Assembly (NCBI RefSeq): GCF_028009165.1
Contig: NC_079243.1
Coordinates: 2,790,001-2,854,000, forward strand
Direction: 5' to 3'
DNA: 64,000 nucleotides
Source of the DNA: Akanthomyces muscarius
Taxonomy: Eukaryota > Ascomycota > Sordariomycetes > Hypocreales > Cordycipitaceae
The position numbers and the translations under genes were made by a program. The notes beneath the pieces are model-generated. The model did no database searches and was not told the origin of the DNA. It saw nothing but the letters and a program-made list of their open reading frames with translations. Shown here in pieces: positions 11,747-24,300 of this stretch; the stretch's first letter is position 1; each line of letters begins with the position of its first letter.

Positions 11747-12100
11747 TACTGGGCTGCATTCCCCATCCAATAAAGGCTTCGATGGTTTGAGAATGGTGAC
11801 GCAGTATGAGGCGGGCATGACAAAAATGGGGGACCAAGACGCTCGGTCATATTGGCGCATCCGCAAGAAAATCCCGCCCTTTGTTGTTTCCACAGATGAA
11901 AAACATTTCAAAGTACTTGTGCCTGTACTGAGTTTAGCGAAACAGGTACTCAGCCATAAATCTAGCGATATTGACGAGTGATTATGGCGCCTGTCCACGT
12001 GCCGTGCGCTCTCTTTCACTCCCAGCATAAGACGCTACTTGAATGCTATTGTACCGATATAAAGTCTGACAACGAACAGGACAAGACGGATATATTTGAC
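11747..12100. other. Intergenic, convergent 3' regions
   Basis: Lies between the 3' end of the orphan gene (+) and the 3' end of the Mpv17-like gene (-). Nothing coding is seen, and it probably carries both 3' UTRs. Confidence 0.5.
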
Positions 12101-12883
12101 TCAATTTGCAGAAAACAAGCAGACGTAGATGCCCCAGATGACCCCAGCCAGCGCACCGAGCAGATTCCGTCCTTGCACAGACTTGACCAGCGTAAAATTG
12201 ACAAGCGAAACAAATGGCCAGAGTTTAGAGCCTGCCAGGACCAAGGGCCAAAATTCCTCTTTGGCCTCCGCCCACACAAGCTCGAAATCCACCTGGGAAA
12301 AGTTGACGGCATCGGGGCTGAGCCAGTAGCTGACAGCCTTGGACAGGTTGGTGACACGCGGCGCGTGACCGCTCGCCATGCGTAGGGACCGCGTAAAGGT
12401 GCTGTACAACAGGGTGTTGACGGTGGCGCCGACGGTCTGGTCCAAAAGGAACTTGATGGCCGTGTTGCGCTTGGACAAGGCCGGCGGCACGGGCTTGTCG
12501 TCTGTCTTTTTAGGGTTAACCGCGGGCTCTGGATGCGAGGGGAAAGAGGCCTCGATAAAATCTTGCCTAAAAAATGGGAATCGCAATGTATTAGCATCTC
12601 ATCTATTGCGTATCTTGCCCAGAAGAACATGTCGAACATACCATAAATAGTTTGGCGGAGTGTTGACTACGATGAATAGCAAGTATTGAAACACCGGGAT
12701 CCAATCAATCAAAAAGGGCCCCTGTGAAGCTGTTAGAATGCTGACAAAAAGCGGACGAAAGAAAGCCAATCAATCATTATCCTGTACCTCTTGTCTGTAC
12801 GCTGTGATGCACTGCGCCAGGATGCTGCTGACGACGCCGAGACCAGCTGACTGTATAGTCGCCGCCACAATAGGGGAAACCAT
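12101..12883 (-). CDS. Mpv17/PMP22 family membrane protein
   Basis: Four-TM-type integral protein of the Mpv17/PMP22 family, found in the mitochondrial inner membrane or peroxisomal membrane. Its members act as channels or in organelle homeostasis. Three exons (12883-12788, 12721-12642, 12566-12101) join in frame to 213 residues, close to the family length. The diagnostic C-terminal block is present: EEFWPLVLAGSKLWPFVSLV, then NFTLVKSV, R, N, and W before the last hydrophobic stretch. This corresponds to the W-x-WP...NF...R...W pattern. The N-terminal exon is a hydrophobic segment (IQSAGLGVVSSILAQ). A polar insert of about 30 residues (PEPAVNPKKTDDKP) follows the second segment. The subfamily cannot be decided from sequence alone. 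Confidence 0.85.
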
Positions 12884-13562
12884 GGTGCAACAGCCTGGCT
12901 TGAAGCAAATTACGAAACAGAGATGATAGAAACGTCCAAAAAGTTCAATTAGGAAGAGGCTATTGAATAGGTGAGGCGGAATAGGGGGTTAGATGACAGT
13001 TTGAGAATGCGCTTCGACACTGAGCACGGTTTGGCAGCGTTGCATGTGGGGCCTGTCCTGTCCGGAATGACTTCTTAGCCAGGCCGTTGGTCCTTTGTGG
13101 CGGCAGACATAGCGTGGCATTGGCGCGTTAAACACGCATTCAAAGAAAGAAAGAAAGCGTTTGTTTTATAGCAATTCTCAATAAGCGTCGTTTAATCGCA
13201 GTCAACATGGGACAGATACGTGGCATACACAAACGGTAGTATCAGCCAGAGCTCGAAAATGGTCATAATTACTTCATTACATTTCTCGTTGAGATTGTTC
13301 TAATTTTAATGTTTGGGATGCGGTGAGCTGGCGTCTATCAAGAAGCTGCAGCGGTGAACTGTTGGCTCTATTTCACGCGTCGGCGATGAGTCCCGCCATT
13401 GCCTCTTACCCCCCAGGCCATGTGTGGCTGTGGACAATCAAGCTTTGAACCTGAAAAGTCCAGCCACGACCCTACACAACTGCATTGTAGTCATGGTCCT
13501 TTACCTTGGCCTGTCTATTGACACCAGTCTTCAAAGTCACCAGTCTTTCAAGTATGCCGCAC
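12884..13562. other. Intergenic, no gene supported
   Basis: Holds the upstream region of the Mpv17-like gene and the 3' region of YIF1. It has a short GAAA-type run near 13145. No open frame resembles a protein. Confidence 0.5.
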
Positions 13563-14682
13563 TTATGCTCGTGTCAGCACCCACATGAAGAAAAACTGGA
13601 CAATGTAGGAGTAAAAGAAGAGGAACTGGGTCCTCTGGTTACGCTTGGCTCTCGAATCGGTTTGCATAGGTCCTCCAGTGCTGCCGGCGTTCTCAGGCAG
13701 CAGGACGTATTTCAGGGATCGCATCTGCAAAGATGTTAGTGACAACATACTGGGACTGTCGCTTTGCAACATACCAGGAAGAGGGAGTTGGCAAGAAAGG
13801 TGTACAGGAATATGGTCCAGCCAATCCATCCGCCAGTGCCCTTGCCCCCATTGACGATTTCCGCAACTGCAATGGTCGTAATGATGCCAACAAACTTGTA
13901 GCCGGAGTAGGCAATCAGATCGAAGAGCTGAGACTGGCTGGAGATACTTAGGAGGTAGCAACCGAGCTTCAGAGCGATGATTTCGACAATCACCACGACC
14001 AGTCCCTTCGTGGCAGTATAGCCGAGCAGCTCGGGCTGGAAGTCGCCTCGTAGACCAGCAATGAGAGTCGAAAGGAGGATAAAGGTGACAATAGCCATGA
14101 CTAGACTCGAGTCAGTAGATGCTCATACAACGCGAGCAGACTGAACAAACCTGGGATATACATGTCGGGGCTGTTGATGTCGTCCCGTGGGGGCAGATAC
14201 CAGCCTTCCTGGCCATTCGTCGCGGTGCCCTGCTTTCGCGCCCACGGCTTGTGCCGCCAAGGGAAGAGCACAAGGAAAAGTTTATTGATGACGTAGGAGT
14301 TGGAGACGTTGAAGTAGTGCTTCAAAGCCGAAACGTTGACATAGCGACCGATCTGGAGAGGTGGTTAGTCGTCGAGGTATAAAGAGGGGAGGGCGACCGA
14401 GGAGCGCACGTTTTGCTCGACATATTCCTGGCCGTGCTTGAAAGCAGTCTGGCCAAACTGAGCAGCGACCTGGGCGGTAGGATCATTCATGAACTGGCCA
14501 TAGGCGCCAAAGACGTTGCCCGTGCCGCCACCTTGCTGTTGATAGGGATTGCCGCCGTAACCCTGTTGCGACTGTGCGGAGCCTGGAGGAGGGGGAGGCG
14601 ATCTGAGTTGCGGTACCGTCGATACGTGCTGCGGCACGGGGTGGTGCAGAGGGGGCGACTGCCCGTAGTTGGCGCGCTGCAT
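13563..14682 (-). CDS. yif1: YIF1 family ER-Golgi transport protein
   Basis: Yip1-interacting integral membrane protein of COPII/ER-to-Golgi vesicles that works with Yip1 and Rab (Ypt) GTPases. Four exons (14682-14410, 14352-14151, 14100-13775, 13724-13563) join in frame to 320 residues. The N-terminus is Pro/Gln/Gly-rich (LRSPPPPPGSAQSQQGYG). The family block then follows: FMNDPTAQVAAQFGQ, the GQEYVEQN segment, IGRYVNVSALKHYFNV, NSYVINKLFLVLFPWRHKPW and YLPPRDDINSPDMYIP. The C-terminal half has about five hydrophobic segments, ending WVLTRA. I chose the ATG giving MQRANYG because the 46 codons upstream are unlike the family. It is divergent from the SRP receptor gene, also of the early secretory pathway. 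Confidence 0.96.
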
Positions 14683-15371
14683 GGTGAATTCGAGTCGTAT
14701 ACAATGGGCAGAGGGAGATGGCGGACGGAATGCGAGACGAGAGTTGGATGCGACTTGTGGCCAAAAGCTGGCGTGGAGGACATGTGGTCGCGCTGGCCAC
14801 TTTTTTAGCCTGGCGTGCACTGGGTCACTCGCTGGGGGAGCTTTGGTAGCTGGAGCTCCCTGAAGCTACTTACAGGTAAGGTAAGGTAGCCTCGAAGTTT
14901 GGCGTGGCGCCCCTGAACTGACGCAAGTGTCCAGTCCAGTAAAAGTATCCCAGCGCCACAGCAGGCACCGATGGATCCACCGGGGGCAACCCGCTGGAGC
15001 CGCTAGGAAATCCACTGCTGGAGCCTTTACAGAGCAGTCGCAGAGCGACTGCGGGTTCAGAAGGGTCTCGCACGTGATACGGGCCAGGCTCTCCCATTTT
15101 CAACCGCCAGAGCACCAAGTCGGCCGCCAGGGAGTAAGCTAGCGCTGGCTGCTGGCACATGTACGGCGACGCCGTCCATCTTTCTTCATCACAGGCTGCG
15201 ACTCTCAACATCTACAACACAGTACCGAATTTTCTCACGCAGCTAGTCAAGCCTTTTTCCTGCGTTGAAAATACTGTACTTTGTATCCGCCGCATCTTCT
15301 ACTATCTACTCTTCTTATTCTGCCATTTCAATCTTGCCCCTCGTCGCCAATTCCCCGCCGAACCAGTCGCA
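14683..15371. promoter_or_regulatory. Shared divergent promoter region of yif1 and srp101
   Basis: About 690 bp between two divergent starts. It must contain both 5' UTRs and promoters. No clear TATA box or other named site was identified. The stretch 15230-15360 is pyrimidine-rich, as is common just upstream of fungal start sites on the plus strand. Confidence 0.6.
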
Positions 15372-17424
15372 ATGCTGGATACTTTCGAGATCATAACGAC
15401 CTCTGGCGTTGTGCTTTGGTCGCGCACATACGCCCCGGTGAACCCCTCAGTTATCAACGACTTCATTGCCGATACCTTCATTGAGGAGAGACACTCTGGT
15501 AATGTAGTCCGAAGCGCCCAATCGGCCTCCGCCAATCCAGCCTACAAGACCGACCACCACACGTTGAAGTGGACCATGGTAAAGGAGCTCGGAGTTATCT
15601 TTGTCGTAAGCCGATAGTCCCTTAAGTGTGGTCATTCATGTGGAATGCTAATCAACAGTTAGGTTGTATACCGGTCACTTCTTCACTTGAGCTGGGTGGA
15701 TAAACTCGTCGACAACATCAGAACGATCTTTGTCAGTCTCTACGGCGAACAAGTCAAGAAGCCACATACAACCCTGGTCGAGTGCCACGGGTTCGACGAA
15801 TACTTTGATCAACAACTTCGAGAACTCGACAAATCCAGTACAGCTGACCCCACCGAATCCATTGACGATGTTGACGACTCCCCCGACAGTAACAGACTTT
15901 CTGCACCGGGCTTGACATACAGGGGTCGGGCCGTTTCCAATGGTACCAGCAAAGAGCCGACGTCGGCCGGTTCAACACCCAATACATCGCGGCCATCGAC
16001 GCCTGCAGGCAATAATCTGGTCGTCGCCAAAGCTGGCCCCGTCGCTAAGATGTCTAGGCGTGCGCGCAAGGCCAAGCACAACTCCGCGCCGGTCTCGTCC
16101 GGAGATGAGTCCCCTCGCTCTAAAAAGGGCGCGAGTGTTAAGAAGGGTAGAAAATGGGATGCCGATGGATTCGCAGACGAAGATGACGACGTACAGCTTG
16201 ACTATTCTGCGCAGGATGTTGACGGCGTCGGCAAGTCCAGTGCTGTAGAGTCGGTCGACTCCTCTACATGGGGTACATCGGCTAAGGGCAAGTTTGTGCT
16301 GCGAGACTTGGGCGATGAGGTCCAGGGTATCCTTGCCTCTGCAGAGGCGGAAAAGGCGGCTGCCTCGCGCGCGGCATCAGCCAAGTCTGGTATTCTGGGC
16401 TCTGGCGTGAACGCTATTAGTGGGCTCTTCCGCAACGTCGTTGGCGGCAAGACCCTGACAAAGGAGGATCTTGAAAAGGCCATGAAAGGCATGGAAGACC
16501 ATCTACTTCGCAAGAACGTGGCCAGGGAAGCCGCCGTGCGGCTCTGCGAAGGTGTGGAAAAAGAGCTGGTAGGCACCAAGACTGGAAACTTTGAAGGCAA
16601 GCTCCCCAGCCCAATTTGCCCTACACCACCCATACTGACAATAATCGACAGGTATCAATGCCAGGATCCAGACAGCTATGGAGGCATCTCTCACTAAGAT
16701 GCTAACTCCGACATCATCTCTCGACCTTCTCCGCGACATTGACTCCATCACATCGCCACCCGTCACGTCTCTCCGCCAGCGCCGCCCTTATGTCATGTCG
16801 ATTGTCGGCGTCAACGGTGTGGGCAAATCGACTAACCTGTCCAAGATTTGCTTCTTCCTGCTGCAAAACAAGTACAAGGTACTCATCGCAGCCGGCGACA
16901 CCTTCCGCTCCGGCGCCGTTGAACAGCTCGCCGTGCACGTCCGCAACCTCAAGGAATTGACGGCGCGCGAGGGCGGCCAGGTTGAGCTGTACCAAAAGGG
17001 CTACGGCAAGGACGCTGCTACGGTGGCCAAGGACGCCGTCGCCCACGCCGCGCAAGAGGGTTACGACGTCGTCCTCATTGACACGGCTGGCCGCCGGCAC
17101 AACGACCAGCGCCTCATGTCGTCGCTCGAAAAGTTTGCCAAGTTTGCCCAGCCCGACAAGATCCTCATGGTCGGCGAGGCCCTTGTCGGCACCGACTCCG
17201 TTGCCCAGGCGCGCAACTTTAACGCTGCCTTTGGCGCCGTCCGCTCCCTCGACGGCTTCATCATCTCCAAATGCGACACCGTCGGCGACATGGTCGGCAC
17301 CCTCGTCAGCCTGGTGCACGCCACCAACGTGCCCGTCCTCTTTGTCGGCGTCGGCCAGCACTACTCGGACCTGCGCAACTTTTCCGTCAAATGGGCTGTC
17401 GAGAAGCTTCTCAGCGCAAACTAG
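15372..17424 (+). CDS. srp101: Signal recognition particle receptor, alpha subunit
   Basis: ER-membrane docking GTPase for SRP-ribosome complexes and the partner of SRP54. Exons 15372-15605, 15663-16596 and 16652-17424 join in frame to 646 residues. Residues 1-130 form the SRX (longin-like) domain that binds the beta subunit (LDTFEIITTSGVVLWSRTY...). A charged, Ser/Lys-rich linker follows (SRRARKAKHNSAPVSSGDES...). The NG GTPase domain comes next: helical N domain (KTLTKEDLEKAMKGMEDHL), P-loop GVNGVGKST (about 442-450), DTFRSGAVEQL, DTAGR, SKCDT and a final GVGQHYSDLR. The second intron has a GC donor (see separate entry). The start matches the conserved N-terminus. Confidence 0.97.
16597..16651 (+). 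other. srp101: GC-AG intron in srp101
   Basis: The exon ends ...GAAG and the intron starts GCAAGC and ends CGACAG. Splicing here restores VGTKTGNFEGINARIQTAM in phase 1, as expected between the SRP receptor N-domain helices. No GT donor nearby would keep both the frame and the conserved residues. GC-AG introns are a known minor class, about 1% in fungi. Confidence 0.85.
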
Positions 17425-18360
17425 AATCCTGGCTCAGTCTTGGACAATGGATAGTGCACAAATGCCTTCGATAATATATACTAATTGTATAATTCTGAAA
17501 TTACCCTCCTCCTTCGCCTTGCTTCGCCCATCAGCGTGCCGTGCATATTTTCCAATCTATGGAGTGAAGAAGTCGTATTATACTATATAATGTTCGCGAG
17601 CATTACAGGCACCAAATCGAAAAATCTTGTCCTGTCTCCTAGTCTAATATGTAAAGCAAAAAAGAGTGTCCGTAGTAAAAATCATTTCATCCCCGTGGGC
17701 AATACAGCAGCCCGCCCCTTTCTCTCGCGCTATGCATGAGTAACGAAAAAAAAGGGAACAATAAAAAGCGCAAGAGTAATATAAAGGTATAATGAATGTG
17801 AAATAAGAAGAATTGAAGAGAAGGAAAGTTGCACATAATAACAAAAACCACAACAAAAACTTCCAAGAACGAAAACAAGTTTCTTCGCATGGTATAAACA
17901 GAACAGAGCTCGCTATTTTGGCGCTTCTTGACATCCTGCTCTCCCGCTCCTTCCACAAGGCGTGTGCAATCTGGGGGTGTTGTGGTGTTTTGTAGGATGG
18001 TAACTGGAGCGGGCAATGACAGAAAATAAACAAAAATGATGAAACAAATAAGAGCAGGTAATAAAGCCGCCAGTAACCAAATCCAAATAGGGGGTATCTT
18101 TCTAGGTCGCAATCTGTTTTTAGTTTCCCTTTTCCCCAATGCGCCATGAACTTTGAATTGAGTGCCCAACAAGGGACAATCCTGTTCAAATTCAACCGCG
18201 CAAGCGGAAACCCAGTTCCCTGCTTGTCTTGTCTGCCTCTTCCTGTTTCTACCCTTCTCCGCATGATGCTCGCATTTTTTTTTTGGACAAAGGAAATATG
18301 GATAAAAGTTGCTTAAGTTGTGGTCATCACGGTGAGCCTTTGGCCGTGCCTCGCTTCGCA
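17425..18360. other. Convergent 3' regions, A/T-rich
   Basis: Lies between the ends of srp101 (+) and the giant coiled-coil gene (-). Open frames of about 200 codons on the minus strand (17644-18264, 17687-18364) are rich in Phe/Leu and Arg/Lys runs from biased composition and have no domain. I take them as 3' UTR, not genes. Confidence 0.6.
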
Positions 18361-21300
18361 TCAATCCTCAAAAAAGTCATGATCATCAAAGTCACCAGGC
18401 TGCGCGTCAGAATCGTAGCCACTTTGGCGCATCATGGGTGGCGTGACGGGGTCCGCTGGCTGCTCCTGGCGACGCGGCGGCGTGGTGTCTTCAGGCGCCT
18501 CCGCTTCCTCGTCGTCAGCGGGAGCAGACGACTCCGACTCTCCGCGTGGACGGTTGTGGGCGCTGCCGTGAGACGGAAACCGGCGTCCAGTGCTGGCAAA
18601 GGCCGTGGGTTGAGGCTTGCTGTCAGCAGTGGGTGTTTGACGGAGGCCAGACGCAGGAGGCGTCAGCAGCCCGCTGAGAAGCTTGGATTGCTGAGCGCTG
18701 GGACCCTTGCTTCGCGAGGGCGTGGCGGCATGGCCAGCCGAAGGCGAGTTGAGCACGCCAGATAAGAACGACGGTTGGCTAGATTTTCTCCATCGGTCAA
18801 ACGCGTTGAAGCCAGAGCCAATGGTCTGAGCGACTCGTGGAGTGGCGGCTTGTATGCTCTGAGCGATGTTGGGCAGCGTAATAGCCGAGCCACCGTTCAT
18901 GGCTCGTTCGCGCTCCTGCTCCTCCATTTGCAGGTTAGCCTTGAGTCTGATGGCGGCATCCTTGACTCTCTCGCGGTCAAAGGAGTCGACGGCCAAGGCA
19001 TTGATGATGTCCTGCAGATCGCTGTGTCTTACAGCGAGGAGCTCACGCAGCCAGCTGATCTCGTCGTCGCGCTTTGAAATCTTGGAAGGTGCCTCAGGGT
19101 CCAGCTTGGCAATGTCCTGCTCAAGCTCCTCGATGCGCTGCTCGCGGGCTTGCAGCTGTTCTTGGAGGACCATGATGGATTCGCGAAGGGCCTGGGGCGA
19201 AATCTTCTCGGGCAGCTCAGAGATAACGGCAGCGCGAGCAGTAGGGACCGGAGCAGCATCTGGAGCAGCAGGCTCGACACCAGCAGACTTGGCAGCCTGG
19301 GCGGCAGCGGCAGCGGCCTGCTTGGAGATCTCGAGCTTCTCTTCGAGGTGCAGAATACGGTCCTGCAGGTGCTCGACCTTGGACGATGACAAGCTGAGGC
19401 GGCCCAGGAGAGCCTCTTCGGCTCGTCCAGCGTCCTCGTTGGCGTTGTTGATCTGGCGCTCATAGCGCGTTTGCATGTCCTCGATCTCGTTCTGGTGTTT
19501 TTGCTCGAGTTCCTCCAGGGCCTTGGCCTTGGTGGTCTGCTCTCCCTCTATGAGCATCTCATTTCGCTCCTTGGCGGTGTCAGCCTCAAGTCTGATGCTG
19601 TCAATCTCGGCGCGGAGCTTGGAGTTTTGATCTTCAAGATCCTGACGGACAACGTTAACCTGGTGGTTGGCAGCGTCAATCTCGCTTTGCATGGCCATTC
19701 TGGTGCGCTTGACCTCGCTGGCGCCAGACTCTCGTGCTTCCTCGAACTCGCGCTGGTAGCGCGAAGCAGTCTGTTGGAGCTTGTCCTTTTCAGTACGGAG
19801 CTCACCGAGGATACCCTCCAGACGTGTGCATTCGTTGAGGGCACGCATGCCAGTTCTTTCGTTGGTCTGGAGGCGTTCCATTTCGACCTCGAGGCGCTCA
19901 CGCGTCTTGGCTTCGGCCTGTAGTCTCGCGTCCAGGACTTCTTGGCGGGCAAGCATAGCCTGGTCCTTCTTGATCCGTCTGGCACTCTCCTCCGCGACTT
20001 CACGAGCAGCGTTGGCCATGTCCTCTTGAAGAGACATGAATTTGCCTCGCCAGGATTCACGAAGGCGCTCGTTTTCTTGCAGCTGGGCAGTGAGAGTCTG
20101 GAGGGTGGTTTGGAGGCTCTTGTTCTCGTCGCGAGTAACGGCGAGCTCACCAGCGTTGCGGCGTGCGGTCTCGTCGGCGCGCTCAGCCTCGGTGCGCCAG
20201 TGGGTGTTGTCCTGGCGAACCTCCTTCAGGTCGCCTTCCAGAGCGTTGAGCTTGTTGGTCATTTCGCTCTGCGACTGGCTTGCGTTGTTGGAAGCAGCCT
20301 CCAGCAGGGTCATGCGCATAGCCTTCTTGCCAGCAAGTTGTTCCAACTCCTTGATTCTGCGGTCACGGTCCTCGAGGGTTTCGGTAACACGAGTTTCTTC
20401 CTCGGAAGCGTGCTTGAGTTGACGCTGGGCATCGCAGAGCTTGTCCTCAAGAAGGCGACGCTGCTTGAGCTCCTCTTCGGTCTTCTCTTCTTGCAGTCTG
20501 AGGCGCTCTTCAAGATCTCCCACACGCTGGTCGTACACGCTCTTGTTGATGATCTCAACCTCCACACGAGTTTCGGCAGCGTTGAGCTTGCGACTCAATT
20601 CGGCGGCAGCATCTTCTGCCTCACGACGCTCTTGGACTTCCTTCTCGATCTTGTGCTGCTCGAATTGCAGACGCTGCTCTAGGTCAATGTTCTTCGTCTG
20701 GAGTTGATCCAGCTTGACAAGGATAGCATCATCAGACTTGGACGTGCTGGGCCGGATGTCTTCCGCATGCCCATCCTCAATTCCGCGGTCCAGGTGAGGC
20801 GAGCTCTTGAATGCGCTCATATGCTGCTTCATCTCCTCGAGCGCAGCCAAGATGGACGGATGGTCGGCAGATGGGACCTCGGGTAGAGCAGCAACGTTCT
20901 GGTGCTGTGCAGCCAAGGCCTCGGTGATGGCGACCCGAATTTGATCCATACGACGATCTCTGCGCGGGCTTGCGGAGCGGTTGAAGATGACCTCGTCGTC
21001 CTCGTCATCAGCATCGCTTTCCTGGTTTTCTCCAGTCGTGCTTCTAATCTCACGCCGGGACGAAGGAGCACGGCGGCTCTTGTTACCGAGAACGGACTGG
21101 ATGGCAAGCAGAGTCTTTTCCATGGGCTCGAGGCGAGACGCTAGCAAGCTACCAACAATCTCGTTGACTCTGCCGTCGAAGAACTGTGTCCTGCTCTCGA
21201 GCTTGGAATGCTCGTCCTCGGAAAATGCACCTTCCCAGTCGCTCGCAGGCAAAGCCGCATGCTGCTGTCCGTTGCCCCAGGTATTGGGGGGGTCGATGAA

Positions 21301-24300
21301 GGGGTCCTCCAGTTCAGAGTCCTTGGGGTAAGGAGGAACTGGCTGGTTGAACTGAGGAACAAATTCATGTGCAGCGGGGCGCAGTGTGTAGGAGGGCTGT
21401 CGACTGGCAACAGGGGTGGGCTGATTCCACATGGACTTCTCTAGTGGCTTCTTCTTAACGCCCATGCTGGGATCAATCTCCATTTGCTGCATGACAGCGT
21501 CGATCTCCTCGAAGGTTGGCTCCGCCTTGGCATCAGTCTTGACAGGCTCTTCGCTGAGGTCAACCAGTGTGTTTTGAGGCTCAATAGATGGCATGACGTC
21601 TGCGGCTGTGTCCTCGGCAATAATCTCTTCAAGCTGCGGTTCCGGTGCAGGAGCAGGAGCGGGTGCTGGTTCGGGATCAGCCTGGGCGAAGCGAGAGGCC
21701 TTGAGGCCCTTGGGTCTAGCCGAGGGCAAAGGCGAGGAGAATTGAGATTCGTCTGAGACCTTGGGAGAGATCCTCTTAATGTCGGAGATGGACCCAGAGT
21801 GCGTCAGCTTGACTGGACTTGGTTGTGCGCGGGTCAGCGTTGCCGGTGACTCCTCTCCATAAGACATAGCACCAGGCGAGAATGGAATAGCGGTGGCGGA
21901 GAGCGAGTTCCGCTTGTGGGCTTGCTTCTTTGACTTGAGCTCCGCAGAATGTTGAGCCTTGTGGCTGTTCATGACAGCGTCCTTGGCCGTTTGAAGAGGT
22001 TGCCATTCGTCAATCTCGGCAGCGGGTGAAGTCTCGGAAGGCACGGCGGTGGTCTGCTTAGTCTCAACAACGTCCCCGGCGCCAGGAGATGACATCGAAG
22101 TGTCGATAAATAAGGCATTGTCATTATTGCTCTCTGAGATGCTCGCAAGAGGCATCTGGGCAAAAGAAGCGACATCTTGGTTCTCTGGCGCTTGACTCTT
22201 GGCGCGCTTGGCTCTTGACTCATCCGGAACAGGCCGACCGTCGCTGTCCATCTCGTCCTCGTGAGACTCCTCAGCAACGCCCACCAAGGGCGACTTGGCC
22301 GACGATCTACTAGAAGGTCGAATGATGGGAATGGCCTTGGATTTGCGGCCAGGGCGGACGACTTCACTAGTATCAATATTGATATCCCCGAATATGGAGT
22401 CTGTACGGCCTTTGTGGGCCTTGGCAGGCTTGTTGAGCGAGTTGGCCAGGGACTGGAACGGAGTAAATGAGGGTGCATCGGGTCTGAACTTGGGTCCCGA
22501 GGAAGAAAAGCTAAATTCACTCTGGCCTGGATTAAAAGATGGAGAGCCAGCATCCATACCAAAGGAGCTGCTTCCAAACTGAGCCGGAGGAGGACTGGGC
22601 TCAACATAGTCGGCGATTCCAGCCTGGAAGACCGCAGGCTGGAAGCTTGCGGCGCCAGGCTGGAAAGTAGGAGCAGAAGAGAAATTGAACAAGCCGGGAG
22701 TGAAGTTACTTGTAGGGTTGAACTTGAACTCGGGCGCCTTGACGTTGAGTTTCGAAGTCGACGTTTTCCTTTCGTGATCGGGCACTTCAACCGACTCGCT
22801 GGCGGCATTGTTCCAGGGGTTGCTCACGCTCGACACTGTCTTTTGGTGCTGGTGAAGTAGGGCTGGTAATTCGAAATTTTGTACTGGAGTGCCCAGGTTG
22901 CTCGGGTTTGTCTCAATTTCGTAAGCCTCGTCGACTTCGGGCTTGTTGGACTCGGGAATGCCATTGAGGCGGCCAAAGTTGGATCCATCGGCTGGCGCAT
23001 CGTGGTCTCGGAAGAAGTTTTGTGTAATGGACTGGCCACGGCTGTGAGGGCGGGGGTGATGGAGGACGACGGGCTTGACCTGGTCGTTGGCAAAGTGCTC
23101 CGAAACAGCCAGATTGCCCGATGCTTGGCGATCGTGAGCCGACGCAAGATTCTCGTGATGGTTAGCAGAGTTACCCTGAGCCTGGGGGTTGTAGTCCTCG
23201 TGCTCGAGCTGGTTGCGGAGCTGCTCCTCGAGGTGATACTGAGCGTCTTGCATTTCGACCTGCATTGGGGGCCGCTGCGGCTTGGTGGGCTCTGGCGTCT
23301 TGGAAGGGCTCTTGGCGTAGTCTTCGGCTTCTTCTTCCTCATCCTCGCGCACTTGCTGTAGCGAGGGCGACGCTCTGGCCATCTGCTGAGGAAAGTACTG
23401 CAGGGACTGGTGCCTTTGGTGGGCATTGAAGGCCGGGCTTCCTGATATAGGGAAGCCATCTAGGTCATAGGGAGATTGAGGTGAGACGATGCCATTGAGA
23501 CTGAGAAGCGGTGAATCCATGCGAGCAAGGCCTTGCAGGATGCCGGCTTGGTTCTGCCAACCCTGAGCATGCGACATCTGGAAGGGAGAGCTGCCAGTCG
23601 GTAGCGAGATGGACTGGCGAGGGTTGAACTTGCCCTGTACTTGTCCGAAAGGAACCGGAGAAGCAATGCCGGGGCTTTGAGTTGTCGTTGTCGTACCAGA
23701 GAGCAGTTGCGAATGGAAATTGAAGCCAGGGTTGCTTGATGCCGAAGACGTGGGAATCGGTGGCGAGAAAGGCAGTGGAGGATATTGAGCAGAAGCCTGG
23801 CGAGACGGGATTGTAAGCGACGGGGAAATGGATGGTGCAGGAGGTTCCTCGGTAGCATCAGAAACACCAAGCGCTCTGAGCTTGGCTTCTTGGAGCTCTT
23901 GGACGTAGTCTTTCCATGCATTCAAGTCTGGCAAAGTGACCTGGTAGTGGCCAGTGGAGCGCTCCTGGGTCAGGTCTTCCGCTGAAGGCCAGCAATCTCG
24001 GCTCTGGGCGTCGGCGGTGCCGGGTGGCTGGTAGTCTTCGACGACCAGATCGAATCCATCGACGCTGTAGCCGAGTTCTTTCCAAGAGGCGAACATGCGC
24101 TTAGTTTCGTCGGGGCTCAGCGGCATGGGAGCCTTGCCAGGCATGCCACGGTCGTCATCGCGAGGGACTAAGATCATGATGTTCTTCCCTTTCCAGGGGA
24201 CCTTCTTCTTGATCCGGGGCGTCATAGGAGGCTCCTTTGGTAAAGGCTTTTCCTTGAGTCTTTTGGGTGTCGAAGGGATAGGGGCTGCGGCCACAGTCTC

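Noticed and set aside
16714..17361. 215-codon open frame on the minus strand
   Set aside because: Antisense shadow of the SRP receptor GTPase domain.
17644..18364. Minus-strand frames of about 200 codons downstream of the giant coiled-coil gene
   Set aside because: Low-complexity Phe/Leu-rich translation of an A/T-rich 3' UTR with no domain.
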